Assembly: GCA_002412935.1 (NCBI GenBank)
Contig: DHWA01000019.1
Location: 1 to 7,778 of the forward strand
Origin: Patescibacteria group bacterium UBA5194
Lineage (GTDB): Bacteria; Patescibacteriota; Gracilibacteria; BD1-5; UBA6164
Direction of reading: 5' to 3'
Length of the DNA stretch: 7,778 nucleotides
Shown in pieces: positions 1 through 6,703 of this stretch; position 1 is the stretch's first letter, and every line of letters starts with the position of its first letter. The notes under the pieces are model-generated. The model was given only the letters and a program-made list of their open reading frames with translations, was not told where the DNA came from and did not search any database. A program made the translations under genes and the position numbers.

Positions 1-1019
1 TATCATTTATTTTATCTCATATATACTGAGAAAGAATATGACAAGAAGATAAATTTGATGATTATCTTAAAATGAAACAATTAAGAGATAATCCAGCACT
101 AGCTTCAGTTATAATTCAAACTTGATGCGATAATTATTGTACTTATTGTATAGTTCCTTACACAAGATGAAGAGAGTTTTCAAGGCCTAAAGATGATATA
201 ATATCAGATTGTAAAGAAGCTGTAAAAAATTGAGCCAAAGAAATTACTTTAATCGGTCAAAATGTAAATAGTTATTGAAAACAGTTTATAGATAATAAAT
301 ATTGGAATGAGGAAAAAAGCAAGTGGAATGAAAATATTTGAAAATCTCCATTTAGAGAATTACTAGATGAAATAAATAAAATAGATTGACTGGATAGAAT
401 TAGATTTACTTCTAGTAACCCTCACGATATGACTCGTGATATACTTGATGCTCATTTTGAACTAGATAAGATGTGTAATTATCTACATTTTGCATTACAA
501 TCAGGTAATGATGAAATTCTTAAAAAAATGAATAGAAAACATACTTACAATGACTTTAAAAATCAAGTTCAATACTTGAAAAATAAAGACCCATTATTTT
601 CTATTTCAACTGATATAATTGTATGATTTAGCTCTGAAACAGATGAAATGTTTCAAGATACTTTAAAAGCCTTTGAAGAGCTTGAATTTGATTTTGCATA
701 TATTGCTCGTTATAGTGTTCGTCCTTGAACTATCGCTTCAAAAATATATCCTGACGATGTTCCTGATTCTGTAAAAGCAGAAAGATGGCATAAATTAAAC
801 AATGCTTTAATGACAACTCTCACAAAAAGAAACAAACTAATGATAGGTAGGGAAGAAGATTTATTGATTTATTGAGAAAAAGATTGACAATTTTTTGGTA
901 GAACTAGAAATTTCAAAGAAGTATTTGTTGAAAATGATAAAAAATACAAAATCTGAGATACAGTAAAAGTAAAAATTACTAAACTTGACAGGTGGGTTTT
1001 GAAATGAGAGATTATTTAA
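1..1019 (+). CDS. miaB: tRNA-2-methylthio-N6-dimethylallyladenosine synthase MiaB, 5'-truncated by window edge
   Basis: Radical SAM methylthiotransferase that adds the 2-methylthio group to i6A37 of tRNAs reading UNN codons. Reading frame begins at base 3; about 338 residues are visible and most of the N-terminal methylthiotransferase domain, with its own cluster cysteines, lies outside the window. The radical SAM motif CDNYCTYC (C42, C46, C49 of the fragment) is followed by IVPYTRGRE, then GQNVNSYG, LHFALQSGNDEILKKMNRK and TDIIVGF, all typical of MiaB rather than RimO or MtaB. The last ~60 residues form a TRAM RNA-binding domain. Fourteen of 18 glycines are coded by TGA, including the conserved ones in TGC, TRGRE, IVGF and RPGT, so the gene is intact only under code 25. 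Stop is TAA. The priA-like gene follows after 55 nt without an obvious terminator. Confidence 0.93.
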
Positions 1020-1074
1020 TTTTACAAAAATTAAAATACTTATAAAATATATTTAACTTAAAAAATAAAAAATT

Positions 1075-2028
1075 ATGCTAATTATCGTTTCGCCATTTGT
1101 AAAAAGTTTTGATGATGAGTGATTTACTTATCTTGTTCCCAAAAATCTTGAAGAATATATAAAATTAGGGATAGTTGTTGATGTGCCATTACAGACACAA
1201 ATTGTTTCTGGAGTTGTTTTAGGGATTATTGATGACGATTTAGATACAAACATAGATCCTGAAAAACTGAAATCTGTTATTGCTATCAAGTACGAAACTC
1301 CTTTGCTTTATGATTATCAAATCAGTATACTAAAATGGATTTCTAAATACTATTTTTGTAAAATACATTCTTCTCTAAATTTATATTTTCCCAGAAATCT
1401 AAAAGAAAAAATAGAAAAGATAAAACTAGATTTAAATACTAAGAAAGAATTAAACTATATTTTCAATTACCAGAAAAATCTTACTAAAAACCAAGAAAAA
1501 GTATTTAATCAAATAGAAAAAATAGAAAAAAATATAATATTCTATTGAGTTACTTGATCAGGGAAAACAGAAGTATATGTAAATCTAGTAAAAAAATACT
1601 TAGATATGTGAAAACAGTCACTTATACTGCTTCCAGAAATAATTTTAAATAACCAAATTTTCGGAAGATTTAAAGAGATTTTTTGAGAAGATGTTATCAT
1701 AATAAATTCTTCTATAACAGAAACTTCAAAATACAAAAATCGGGTAGATATATACAATAACAATGCTAAAATAATTATATGAACTAGATCTAGTTTGTTT
1801 TATCCATATAAAAATTTAGGTTTAGTGATAATAGATGAAGAACATGATCCTAGTTATAAATCTGATAATTCTCCTAAAGTTGATATAAGAGAAATTGTTT
1901 TAAAAATGAAAGAATTTATAGATTTTAAACTTATTTTTGCATCAGGAACTCCAAGCATAAAAACCATTTATAAATGATTAACAAAAGAATTTGAAATAAT
2001 GAATTTGCTCGATGAATATGAAAAATAG
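1075..2028 (+). CDS. priA: PriA-like primosomal protein lacking the second helicase lobe
   Basis: PriA is a superfamily 2 helicase that recognises stalled forks and reloads the replisome. This frame gives 317 residues, against roughly 700-800 for the family. Visible in order: N-terminal 3'-end-binding domain (residues 1-100; FTYLVP and a GVVLGI strand), a linker, then the first RecA-like lobe with Walker A GVTGSGKTEVY (158-168), Walker B DEEHDPSYK (254-262) and motif III as SGTPS (290-294; usually SATPS). It ends with TAG 23 residues later. The zinc-binding cysteines and second RecA lobe, with motifs IV-VI, are absent, and the 60 nt before mscL hold no remnant in any frame. Seven of 14 glycines are TGA, including two in Walker A. 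Start ATG at 1075 places the first residues as in other PriA proteins. It may be a decayed gene, a 3'-truncated allele or a lineage-specific short form; ATP-driven unwinding is unlikely without lobe 2. Confidence 0.85.
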
Positions 2029-2088
2029 TTGATTTTCTCCTAATTTTTATTATTGTATTGATACTTTTATTTCTTAAAAATCATTTTT

Positions 2089-2526
2089 ATGAAAATATTA
2101 GGAGAGTTTAAAACTTTTGCAATGAAAGGTAATGTAATAGATTTGGCTGTATGAGTAGTTATTGGTTGAGCTTTTTGAAAAATTGTTTCATCTTTGGTTG
2201 CAGATATTATAACTCCTACTGTCTGAATTTTGGTTTGATGAATAGATTTTACAAAATTGGGTTATACAATTAGAAATATAAAGTGAAATGAAGTTACTAT
2301 TACTTATGGTAATTTTTTCCAAACTCTTTTTGATTTCTTAATTATAGCATTTTCTATATTTATGGTTGTAAAACTTATAAATAAAGCACAAGAAAAAGTA
2401 ATAAAAAAACAAAAAGCAGAAGAAAAAAAAGAAATACTAAAAAAAGCAGATGATGTAATTTTGCTTGAAGAAATCAGAGATTTATTAAAAGCTAACAAAT
2501 GAGTTAAAATAACTAAAAATTCTTAA
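2089..2526 (+). CDS. mscL: Large-conductance mechanosensitive channel MscL
   Basis: Inner-membrane homopentameric channel that opens under membrane tension and releases solutes during hypo-osmotic shock. The 145-residue product has the usual length. An N-terminal amphipathic helix (KILGEFKTFAMKGNVIDLAV) leads into TM1 with VGVVIGGAFGKIVSSLVADI and TP, the pore-lining signature. A short periplasmic loop with ITYGNFFQTLFDFLIIAF enters TM2 (about residues 80-103), followed by a lysine- and glutamate-rich cytoplasmic helix ending near LLEEIRDLLK. Several pore and loop glycines are TGA-coded. Start ATG at 2089 is the only sensible one; no Shine-Dalgarno precedes it. It ends 17 nt before the response regulator, so the two are probably co-transcribed. 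Confidence 0.94.
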
Positions 2527-2543
2527 CCTCTCACACATTTTTT

Positions 2544-3206
2544 ATGGAAAAAATTTACATAGTTGAAGATAATTTAGGGATTTTAAAATCACTTGAATTA
2601 TATTTGCAAAATTCTTGATATGAAGTTTATATACAAGATACATGAGTAAAAGCAATAGAAAATATTATAGAAATAAATCCTAACTTAGTAATACTTGATA
2701 TAAATTTACCTTGAGTTAATTGAGTAGATATATGTAAATGAATAAGACAACAACTTAGTACTCCAATTATTATGCTCACAGCTAGAAATACTGAAAATGA
2801 TAAATTAGATGCTTTTAGTAGTTGAGCTGATGATTATATAGCAAAGCCATTTTCTCCCAAAGAATTATTAGCAAGAATAAAATCAATTCTCAGAAGAATT
2901 GAAATTAAAGAAGAAAAGTTAAATATACTAAATGTTAGTAATATAGAGATGAATCTAGATAAAAATAAAGTTTATATTTGATGACAAGAAGAATTTTTTA
3001 CAAAAAATGAATTTGATATACTTAAAAAGATTATTGAAGCATCTTGAAAGATTGTTCATAGACAAGAGATTATGGATTTGATATGATATAGTGAATATCT
3101 TTTTGATAGGACTATAGATACTCATATAAAAAATATAAGAAAAAAAATAAGAAATAAAGATGCTATTTTGACTGTAAGATGAGAAGGATATAGATTGAAT
3201 AATTAA
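2544..3206 (+). CDS. OmpR/PhoB-family two-component response regulator (orphan)
   Basis: Cytoplasmic DNA-binding response regulator, 220 residues, normal for the family. The receiver domain (1-120) has the acidic pair E8-D9, the phosphoacceptor D52 in LVILDINLPG, T79 in IIMLTAR and K101 in AKPFSPKELLARI. The C-terminal winged helix (about 130-220) shows FFTKNEFDILKKI, DLIGY, RTIDTHIKNIRKKI (recognition helix) and the final hairpin VRGEGYRL. Eleven of 13 glycines are TGA. It follows mscL by 17 nt and is closed by two hairpins just after its TAA stop. No histidine kinase lies in the window, so the partner and regulon cannot be named; a link to osmotic stress through mscL is only inference from position. 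Confidence 0.93.
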
Positions 3207-3210
3207 TAGT

Positions 3211-3244
3211 GGTACCGGTTCTTCTTTAATCTAGAACCGGTACC
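3211..3244 (+). terminator. GC-rich perfect hairpin after the response regulator
   Basis: Arms 3211-3222 and 3233-3244 are perfectly complementary over 12 bp, with the core GGTACCGGTTC, and enclose a 10-nt loop. The hairpin begins four bases after the TAA stop. It lacks a T-tract of its own, but a second hairpin with a T-tract follows 10 nt later. Most likely it protects the 3' end of the mRNA or is the first of two terminator stems. Its G+C content stands far above the surroundings. Confidence 0.6.
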
Positions 3245-3254
3245 GTTAAATGGC

Positions 3255-3276
3255 AGTAAAATCATTTTACTTTTTT
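3255..3276 (+). terminator. Rho-independent terminator of the mscL-regulator unit
   Basis: A 7-bp stem (AGTAAAA, 3255-3261, with TTTTACT, 3265-3271) and a 3-nt loop run into a T-tract to 3276. It lies between the response regulator and the tmRNA promoter and probably separates the two transcripts. The T-tract also overlaps the place where the tmRNA -35 element would fall. Confidence 0.6.
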
Positions 3277-3295
3277 CAAAAAATCAATATAATAA
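3265..3295 (+). promoter_or_regulatory. Promoter of tmRNA
   Basis: A perfect -10 hexamer TATAAT lies at 3288-3293, ten bases before the mature tmRNA 5' end at 3303, which fits a start near 3300 and little 5' processing. The -35 region is weak: TTTACT at 3266-3271 with a 16-bp spacer, inside the arm and tail of the preceding terminator. Confidence 0.55.
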
Positions 3296-3302
3296 TTTGT
3301 AC

Positions 3303-3779
3303 GGGGCTAACACTTGGATTCTACTAAGATAATAAGTCTTTGTTATATGCTACTTGGGAGGTGCTTATGGCTTCCATAATCAATTATAAGCAAAATAAAT
3401 GCAAACACTTTCGTAAGAAAAGCAAAAGGTTTAGTATCTTTCATAAATGGAAGTATTACTCCTTCTTTATCTCTTGCTACTATTGCCTAGTCAATATAAC
3501 TTGAGTTAAAGTAAATCTATAGTCTCCTTAATTGGATGAGTGCCGTTTGGCCTGCTATAAACTATAATAAAAGTTTACTTAGGAAGTTTATTATAGTATT
3601 AAACTAAGTCTAGATTTTAGTTTTTATTAAATTTTTTGTAAAATCTAGTACCCAAAAAATTTGCTTTTCTTGATTTTTTCGTTAATTTTTTATCCTGAGA
3701 AGTATTAAAATAAACTATAGTAGTAGAAGTGTAACGAGGGCATCTTGGGACGGGAGTTCGATTCTCCCTAGCTCCACCA
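3303..3779 (+). ncRNA. ssrA: Transfer-messenger RNA (ssrA), one-piece
   Basis: tmRNA rescues ribosomes stalled on broken mRNAs, adds a degradation tag and needs SmpB. The 5' end GGGGCTA (3303-3309) pairs with TAGCTCC (3769-3775), giving a 7-bp acceptor stem. Pair 3 is G-U, the alanine identity element read by alanyl-tRNA synthetase. Discriminator A3776 and an encoded CCA (3777-3779) follow. The T arm is GGGAG (3752-3756), loop TTCGATT and CTCCC (3764-3768). The 5' D-like part reads AACACTTGGATTCTAC, as in other tmRNAs. The 477-nt length is slightly above the usual 350-420. A tag frame opens at 3401. The A/T-rich inserts between tag and 3' half should hold the pseudoknots, which I did not fold. 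It has its own promoter and terminator. Confidence 0.95.
3401..3490 (+). other. tmRNA tag-peptide reading frame (29 codons)
   Basis: The likely resume codon is GCA at 3401, giving a tag that starts ANTFVRKAKG and ends SLSLATIA before TAG at 3488-3490, with further in-frame TAA codons soon after. The Ala-Asn start and alanine end match known tags. At 29 residues it is long (typical tags are about 8-35, with mycoplasma tags also in the upper 20s) and it ends ATIA rather than the common ALAA. No UGA occurs in the frame. The other plausible frame around this point stays open past 3490 without a tag-like end, so this choice is fairly secure, though the exact resume codon is inferred. Confidence 0.75.
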
Positions 3780-3800
3780 TTCTTAAATATAAATAGATAT

Positions 3801-3840
3801 AAAAAGAGATATAAAGTAATATTTATATCTCTTTTTTCTT
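3801..3840 (+). terminator. Rho-independent terminator of tmRNA
   Basis: A 15-bp A/T-rich stem pairs 3801-3815 (AAAAAGAGATATAAA) with 3822-3836, around a 6-nt loop; the T-run TTTTTT ends the distal arm. It starts 21 nt after the tmRNA CCA and suits termination of ssrA. Confidence 0.75.
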
Positions 3841-3940
3841 GAGTTTTTGTTATTTTTAAAAGTTTTTATATTAAATTTTGATTTTAAAGAACAAAAATAA
3901 TTTTATTAGAAAAAACTTTTATAAAAATAGTAAAAAATCA

Positions 3941-3946
3941 TATAAT
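3941..3946 (+). promoter_or_regulatory. Candidate -10 element for the Nudix gene
   Basis: TATAAT lies 41 nt before the ATG of the Nudix gene, downstream of the tmRNA terminator, where a new promoter is needed. No good -35 hexamer is visible, and matches of this kind arise easily in such AT-rich DNA. Confidence 0.3.
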
Positions 3947-3987
3947 AAATATATTTTAAAGTATATTATTATTAATAATTTAATAAA

Positions 3988-4407
3988 ATGCAAAAAATCA
4001 CAGCTGTAGCTTTTTTATATAATGAATGAAAATTATTTATAGCAAAAAGATCAGAAATAAAGAAATTTCTTCCTTGAAAATATGAATTACCCTGAGGTCA
4101 TATTGAATTTGGTGAAACAATGGATAATTGATTAAAAAGAGAAATGAAAGAGGAATTTGGTATTGATGTGATTATTGAAAAACCATTTTATGTTTTTACT
4201 TATACTAATCAAGATAATACAAAACATACAGTGGAAATTGTTTATTTTGTAAAATTACAACAATTAGATCAGAAAATAATATTAAATGAAGATGATCATT
4301 CAGAATATAGATGGATAACAAAAAAAGAAATAACAAAATATTTTCAAAAAAATGATGAAGAATTAAATGCAGGAATTAAATGATTTGAAATATTAGAACA
4401 AAAATAG
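3988..4407 (+). CDS. Nudix hydrolase (MutT-like)
   Basis: Small cytoplasmic pyrophosphohydrolase acting on a nucleoside diphosphate linked to some other group. The 139-residue protein carries a complete Nudix box, GX5EX7REUXEEXGU, at residues 37-59 (GHIEFGE, then REMKEEFGI), so the metal-binding glutamates E52, E55 and E56 are present. The preceding FLPGKYELPGG is the usual lead-in, and the N-terminal strand ITAVAFLYNEGKLFIAKRS fits the fold. The C-terminal part has SEYRWITKKEI, common in MutT/NUDT-type members. Five TGA codons encode Gly, including the first G of LPGG. Substrate cannot be told: 8-oxo-dGTP, other NTPs and dinucleotides are all possible. It stands alone between the tmRNA terminator and a weak A/T hairpin after its TAG stop. 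Confidence 0.92.
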
Positions 4408-4415
4408 GATAAATA

Positions 4416-4437
4416 TTAAAAATACTTTTTTAATTTT
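4416..4437 (+). terminator. Weak A/T hairpin after the Nudix gene
   Basis: TTAAAAA (4416-4422) pairs with TTTTTAA (4427-4433) over a 4-nt loop, followed by TTTT, nine bases after the stop codon. The stem has no G-C pair, so it is only a possible terminator. Confidence 0.3.
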
Positions 4438-4515
4438 CAATTTTCGCTACTTGAAAAGAATTTGGTTAAGATTTATGTTATATAAACTCCACCAATTAAG
4501 ACAAAAAAACAAAAA

Positions 4516-4617
4516 ATGGTTATTATAGCAAGTCTATTTTTTATTATTGTACTTTTTATTAAAATAGATATTGTTTATATTAATATAATTAATTTTAAAA
4601 GATGAATAAAAAAATAA
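4516..4617 (+). CDS. Possible 33-residue membrane peptide
   Basis: Under code 25 an ATG at 4516 opens a frame of 33 codons ending in TAA. The peptide starts MVIIASLFFIIVLFIKIDIV, a clear hydrophobic segment, and ends in a lysine/arginine-rich tail; one glycine is TGA. The frame overlaps the start of the following gene by 16 nt in another register. There is no recognisable family and no Shine-Dalgarno. T-rich DNA gives hydrophobic frames by chance, so this is a weak call; the region 4408-4601 may simply be leader sequence of the next gene. Confidence 0.25.
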
Positions 4618-5054
4618 TTTCTATTTTTAAATTTATAAAAAGAATTTTTATTGATATGCTAGTAATTTTTTTAGTATTATATATCTTATCATTCTTTTTA
4701 TTTAATCCTTGAATTTATACTAATGATATTCAAAAAGCTCGTGATACAACTGTACTTAGTGATGTTATAAATATTCAAAAAAGTTTAGAAAATAGTAAAG
4801 AATTTAATTTTTCATCATTTGAAAATTATAAAAATAAATATAACACAGATATAAAGCCACCCAAAGGATGTTATTATTTAAAATCTACTGAAAGTAATAA
4901 TTCTTATATACTTGTTGTCCCTTTAGAATCTTCAAAATTTAAGAAAAAATATTGAAATGATTATTTTTTATATAAAAGTGATTTGAACTATGTTATTGAT
5001 GATAGTAGAATGGATGAAATTAAAAGTATAATAAGTTATCGTTGCAAAGATTAA
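4602..5054 (+). CDS. Single-TM protein resembling a degenerate pilin or pseudopilin
   Basis: Product of 150 residues: a short basic N-terminus (KKIISIFKFIKR), one membrane helix (about residues 15-34), then an extracytoplasmic domain. The stretch after the helix, IQKARDTTVLSDVINIQKSL, looks like the helix of type IV pilins and type II pseudopilins of Patescibacteria, where KARD, a serine/aspartate and IQ followed by a leucine-rich turn recur. The helix begins RIFIDMLV, where true prepilins have FTLIELLV after a Gly; an Asp (D18) sits where Glu5 would be and the cleavage Gly is missing. Two cysteines (C90, C148) could form a disulfide. Two glycines are TGA-coded. No pilus assembly genes are nearby. 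The homology is inferred from this pattern only; it could be an unrelated anchored protein. It ends convergent to fic. Confidence 0.6.
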
Positions 5055-5223
5055 TTTATTTTAAAAATTAGAATTTACAATTTTATTTCTTATTTATTTA
5101 TCAATATATTTTTCAACTTTTTTTTCTGTAATTTTTGGAAATGATCTTTTTTGTTTTATTGTGGAAATAATTATTTCACTAGAATAGGGAATACTTTATG
5201 ATTTAAATAATAATTAGGTGTTA

Positions 5224-6357
5224 TTATCTAAATAAACTTAAATAATTTTCAAAAATATATTCTTTATTTCTTTTATTTAATGTTTTTTGTTCTAAAATTC
5301 AAATTTTAATGAATTCATCTATAAATTTATTTGCTGTTGTAGGGGATGATATATTTAATAAATTCATAATATCTTTATAATTTACAACTGGATTAGAATA
5401 TAGATAATTTAAAATATTTTGAGCTTTTTCAATTCTTTTTCAAAAAGAAATTAATTTCTTTTCTGATATTTTTTTTAATCTTAAAACATTTTCTAATGTT
5501 GATATAGAATTCTTACATGTCTCTATAATTCAATTTAACATAAAAATTATAAAAAGTTCTATATTATTTTGTTCTCTTGCTATTGTTAAAGCATCATAAT
5601 ATGATCATCTATTTTTTTCTAAAAAATCTGATATGTATAAAATAGGTGATGAAATTATATTTTTTTCTATTAAATATAAAATAATCATAAGTCTTCATAT
5701 TCTACCATTTCAATCTAAATATGGATGAATTGTTTCAAATTGATAATGAGCTATTGAAATTTTTATTAGTTCTGGAATTTCTAAATTATCATTATGTAAA
5801 AATTTTTCAAAATCATTAATTAAATCTGGTAAATCATCTTGATGTGGTGGTATAAAAAAAGCATCATTTAAACTAGAACCTCAAATCCAATTTTGAGATT
5901 TTCTTATTTCTCATGGATTTTTATGTTCTCATCTGACTCATGATAATAACTCTTTATGTATATTACAAAATAATCTAAAAGATAATGGTAAATCTTTTAA
6001 TTGTTCCATTCATAAATTTAATGCTCTAATATAATTTTGAACTTCAATTAAATCATTTCTTTCTTCTAAAGTTTTATAACTTGTATCTTTTGCAAATAAA
6101 TCATCGAATTCAGTTTTTGTTCATTCTATCTTACTTGATTGTATAGCTTCTTTTGAAATATGCATACTAATAAAAAAATTTATATCAGGTATAAATTTTG
6201 AAAAACTTTCTAGTTTTCATAATTCTAAATTAGCTTTTTCAAGTAGTATATTTATTTTTTTATTATCCCAATAAAAATTTTTGTTTATATTTTCAGGAAG
6301 AAAGCTTTTATATTTATATTGTTGCTTATAAGTTCATGATTTAAATTTATCTTTCAT
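5224..6357 (-). CDS. Fic-domain AMP-transferase, SoFic-like, with C-terminal winged helix
   Basis: Fic proteins usually transfer AMP from ATP to a hydroxyl group of a target protein. The 377-residue protein is nearly the size of Shewanella SoFic. It has an N-terminal Fic_N region with the inhibitory motif SSKIEG (residues 74-79; pattern S-x-x-x-E-G, class II), then GVRGEHKNPGEIRKSQNWIGG and FFIPPH (the flap that positions targets), and the full catalytic motif HPYLDGNGRIGRL at 211-223 with catalytic H211. The C-terminal ~80 residues (YKDIMNLLNISSPTTANKFIDEFIKIGIL) look like a winged helix, so it may bind DNA. Fourteen of 16 glycines are TGA, including those in the motif. ATG at 6357 gives the usual N-terminus. 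No antitoxin gene is adjacent; inhibition appears built in. Three palindromes upstream suggest regulation. Target unknown. Confidence 0.93.
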
Positions 6358-6367
6358 TTTTTATATA

Positions 6368-6480
6368 AATTAAGGAATAAAATTATTCTTATTCCAATTA
6401 TATTTAAAAAAATGGAATAAGGAAATTTATATTCCATTTTTACTAAGAAAAATGGAATAAGGAAATTTATATTCTATTTT
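6368..6480. repeat. Three phased palindromes, 40-bp period, upstream of fic (putative operators)
   Basis: Units 6408-6440 and 6448-6480 are 33-nt direct repeats that differ at one base (6435 C, 6475 T). Each is an inverted repeat AAAATGGAATA-N10-TATTCCATTTT; the second has TATTCT in its right arm. A more diverged third unit, GGAATAA-N8-TTATTCC (6374-6395), lies on the fic side. The palindrome centres fall at 6384.5, 6424.5 and 6464.5, exactly 40 bp apart. The array begins about 11 bp from the fic start codon, where the fic promoter must lie. It looks like binding sites for a dimeric repressor, perhaps the Fic winged helix itself; that is inference. The copies could also be small hairpin repeats. 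Confidence 0.75.
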
Positions 6481-6504
6481 AGTATATTTATTTTTTACAC
6501 TAAA

Positions 6505-6543
6505 AGAAAGTAGAATGACTTTTTTATTTTCATTCTACTTTCT
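6505..6543. repeat. 14-bp perfect inverted repeat
   Basis: Arms 6505-6518 (AGAAAGTAGAATGA) and 6530-6543 are exactly complementary around an 11-nt T-rich loop. No gene ends here and neither flank has a terminator-like T-tract, so it is not an obvious terminator. Its half-site differs from the GGAATA palindromes. It may be a separate operator, an mRNA-leader hairpin or the scar of a small repeat. Confidence 0.65.
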
Positions 6544-6673
6544 ATAAAGCAGTTTAGTTCAGATTTTTTTATTTACTACACAATATTTGGAATATCATTT
6601 ATATATACATAAAATTTTAAAATTCTTATTTTTCACCTTGCATTTTCCCATTATTTTCATAATATCTTGTAAA

Positions 6674-6679
6674 TATAAT
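6674..6679 (+). promoter_or_regulatory. Candidate -10 element for gltX
   Basis: TATAAT lies 24 nt before the gltX ATG. No -35 hexamer at standard spacing is convincing, so the call rests on one hexamer in AT-rich DNA and on position. Confidence 0.3.
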
Positions 6680-6703
6680 TACATTTTTAACCACTAAAAC
6701 ACC

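Larger units (their letters stand above)
6358..6703. other. Divergent intergenic region between fic and gltX
   Basis: These 346 nt hold no convincing gene on either strand. The fic-proximal half (6368-6543) is occupied by three phased palindromes and one 14-bp inverted repeat, listed separately. The gltX-proximal half (6544-6703) is plain AT-rich DNA with a candidate -10 at 6674. Both genes must be driven from here. Confidence 0.8.

Noticed and set aside
1542..1763. Minus-strand open frame inside the priA-like gene
   Set aside because: It is antisense to the conserved helicase lobe and shows no family features. The same holds for minus-strand frames at 2304-2498 (in mscL) and 7183-7368 (in gltX).
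3207..3302. Riboswitch or leader between the regulator and ssrA
   Set aside because: The two hairpins and the -10 element account for the stretch; no known riboswitch core is visible.
4470..4494. tRNA or tmRNA fragment ending CTCCACCA
   Set aside because: The eight bases match the tmRNA 3' end, but no T arm, acceptor partner or other tRNA structure lies upstream, so chance is likelier.
5224..6357. Toxin-antitoxin pair (Fic with separate antitoxin)
   Set aside because: No small antitoxin frame is found on either side; the inhibitory motif lies inside the Fic protein itself (class II).
6408..6480. CRISPR array
   Set aside because: Only two near-identical units plus one diverged one, spaced by 7 nt rather than spacer-length unique sequence, each unit a palindrome; no cas gene is nearby.
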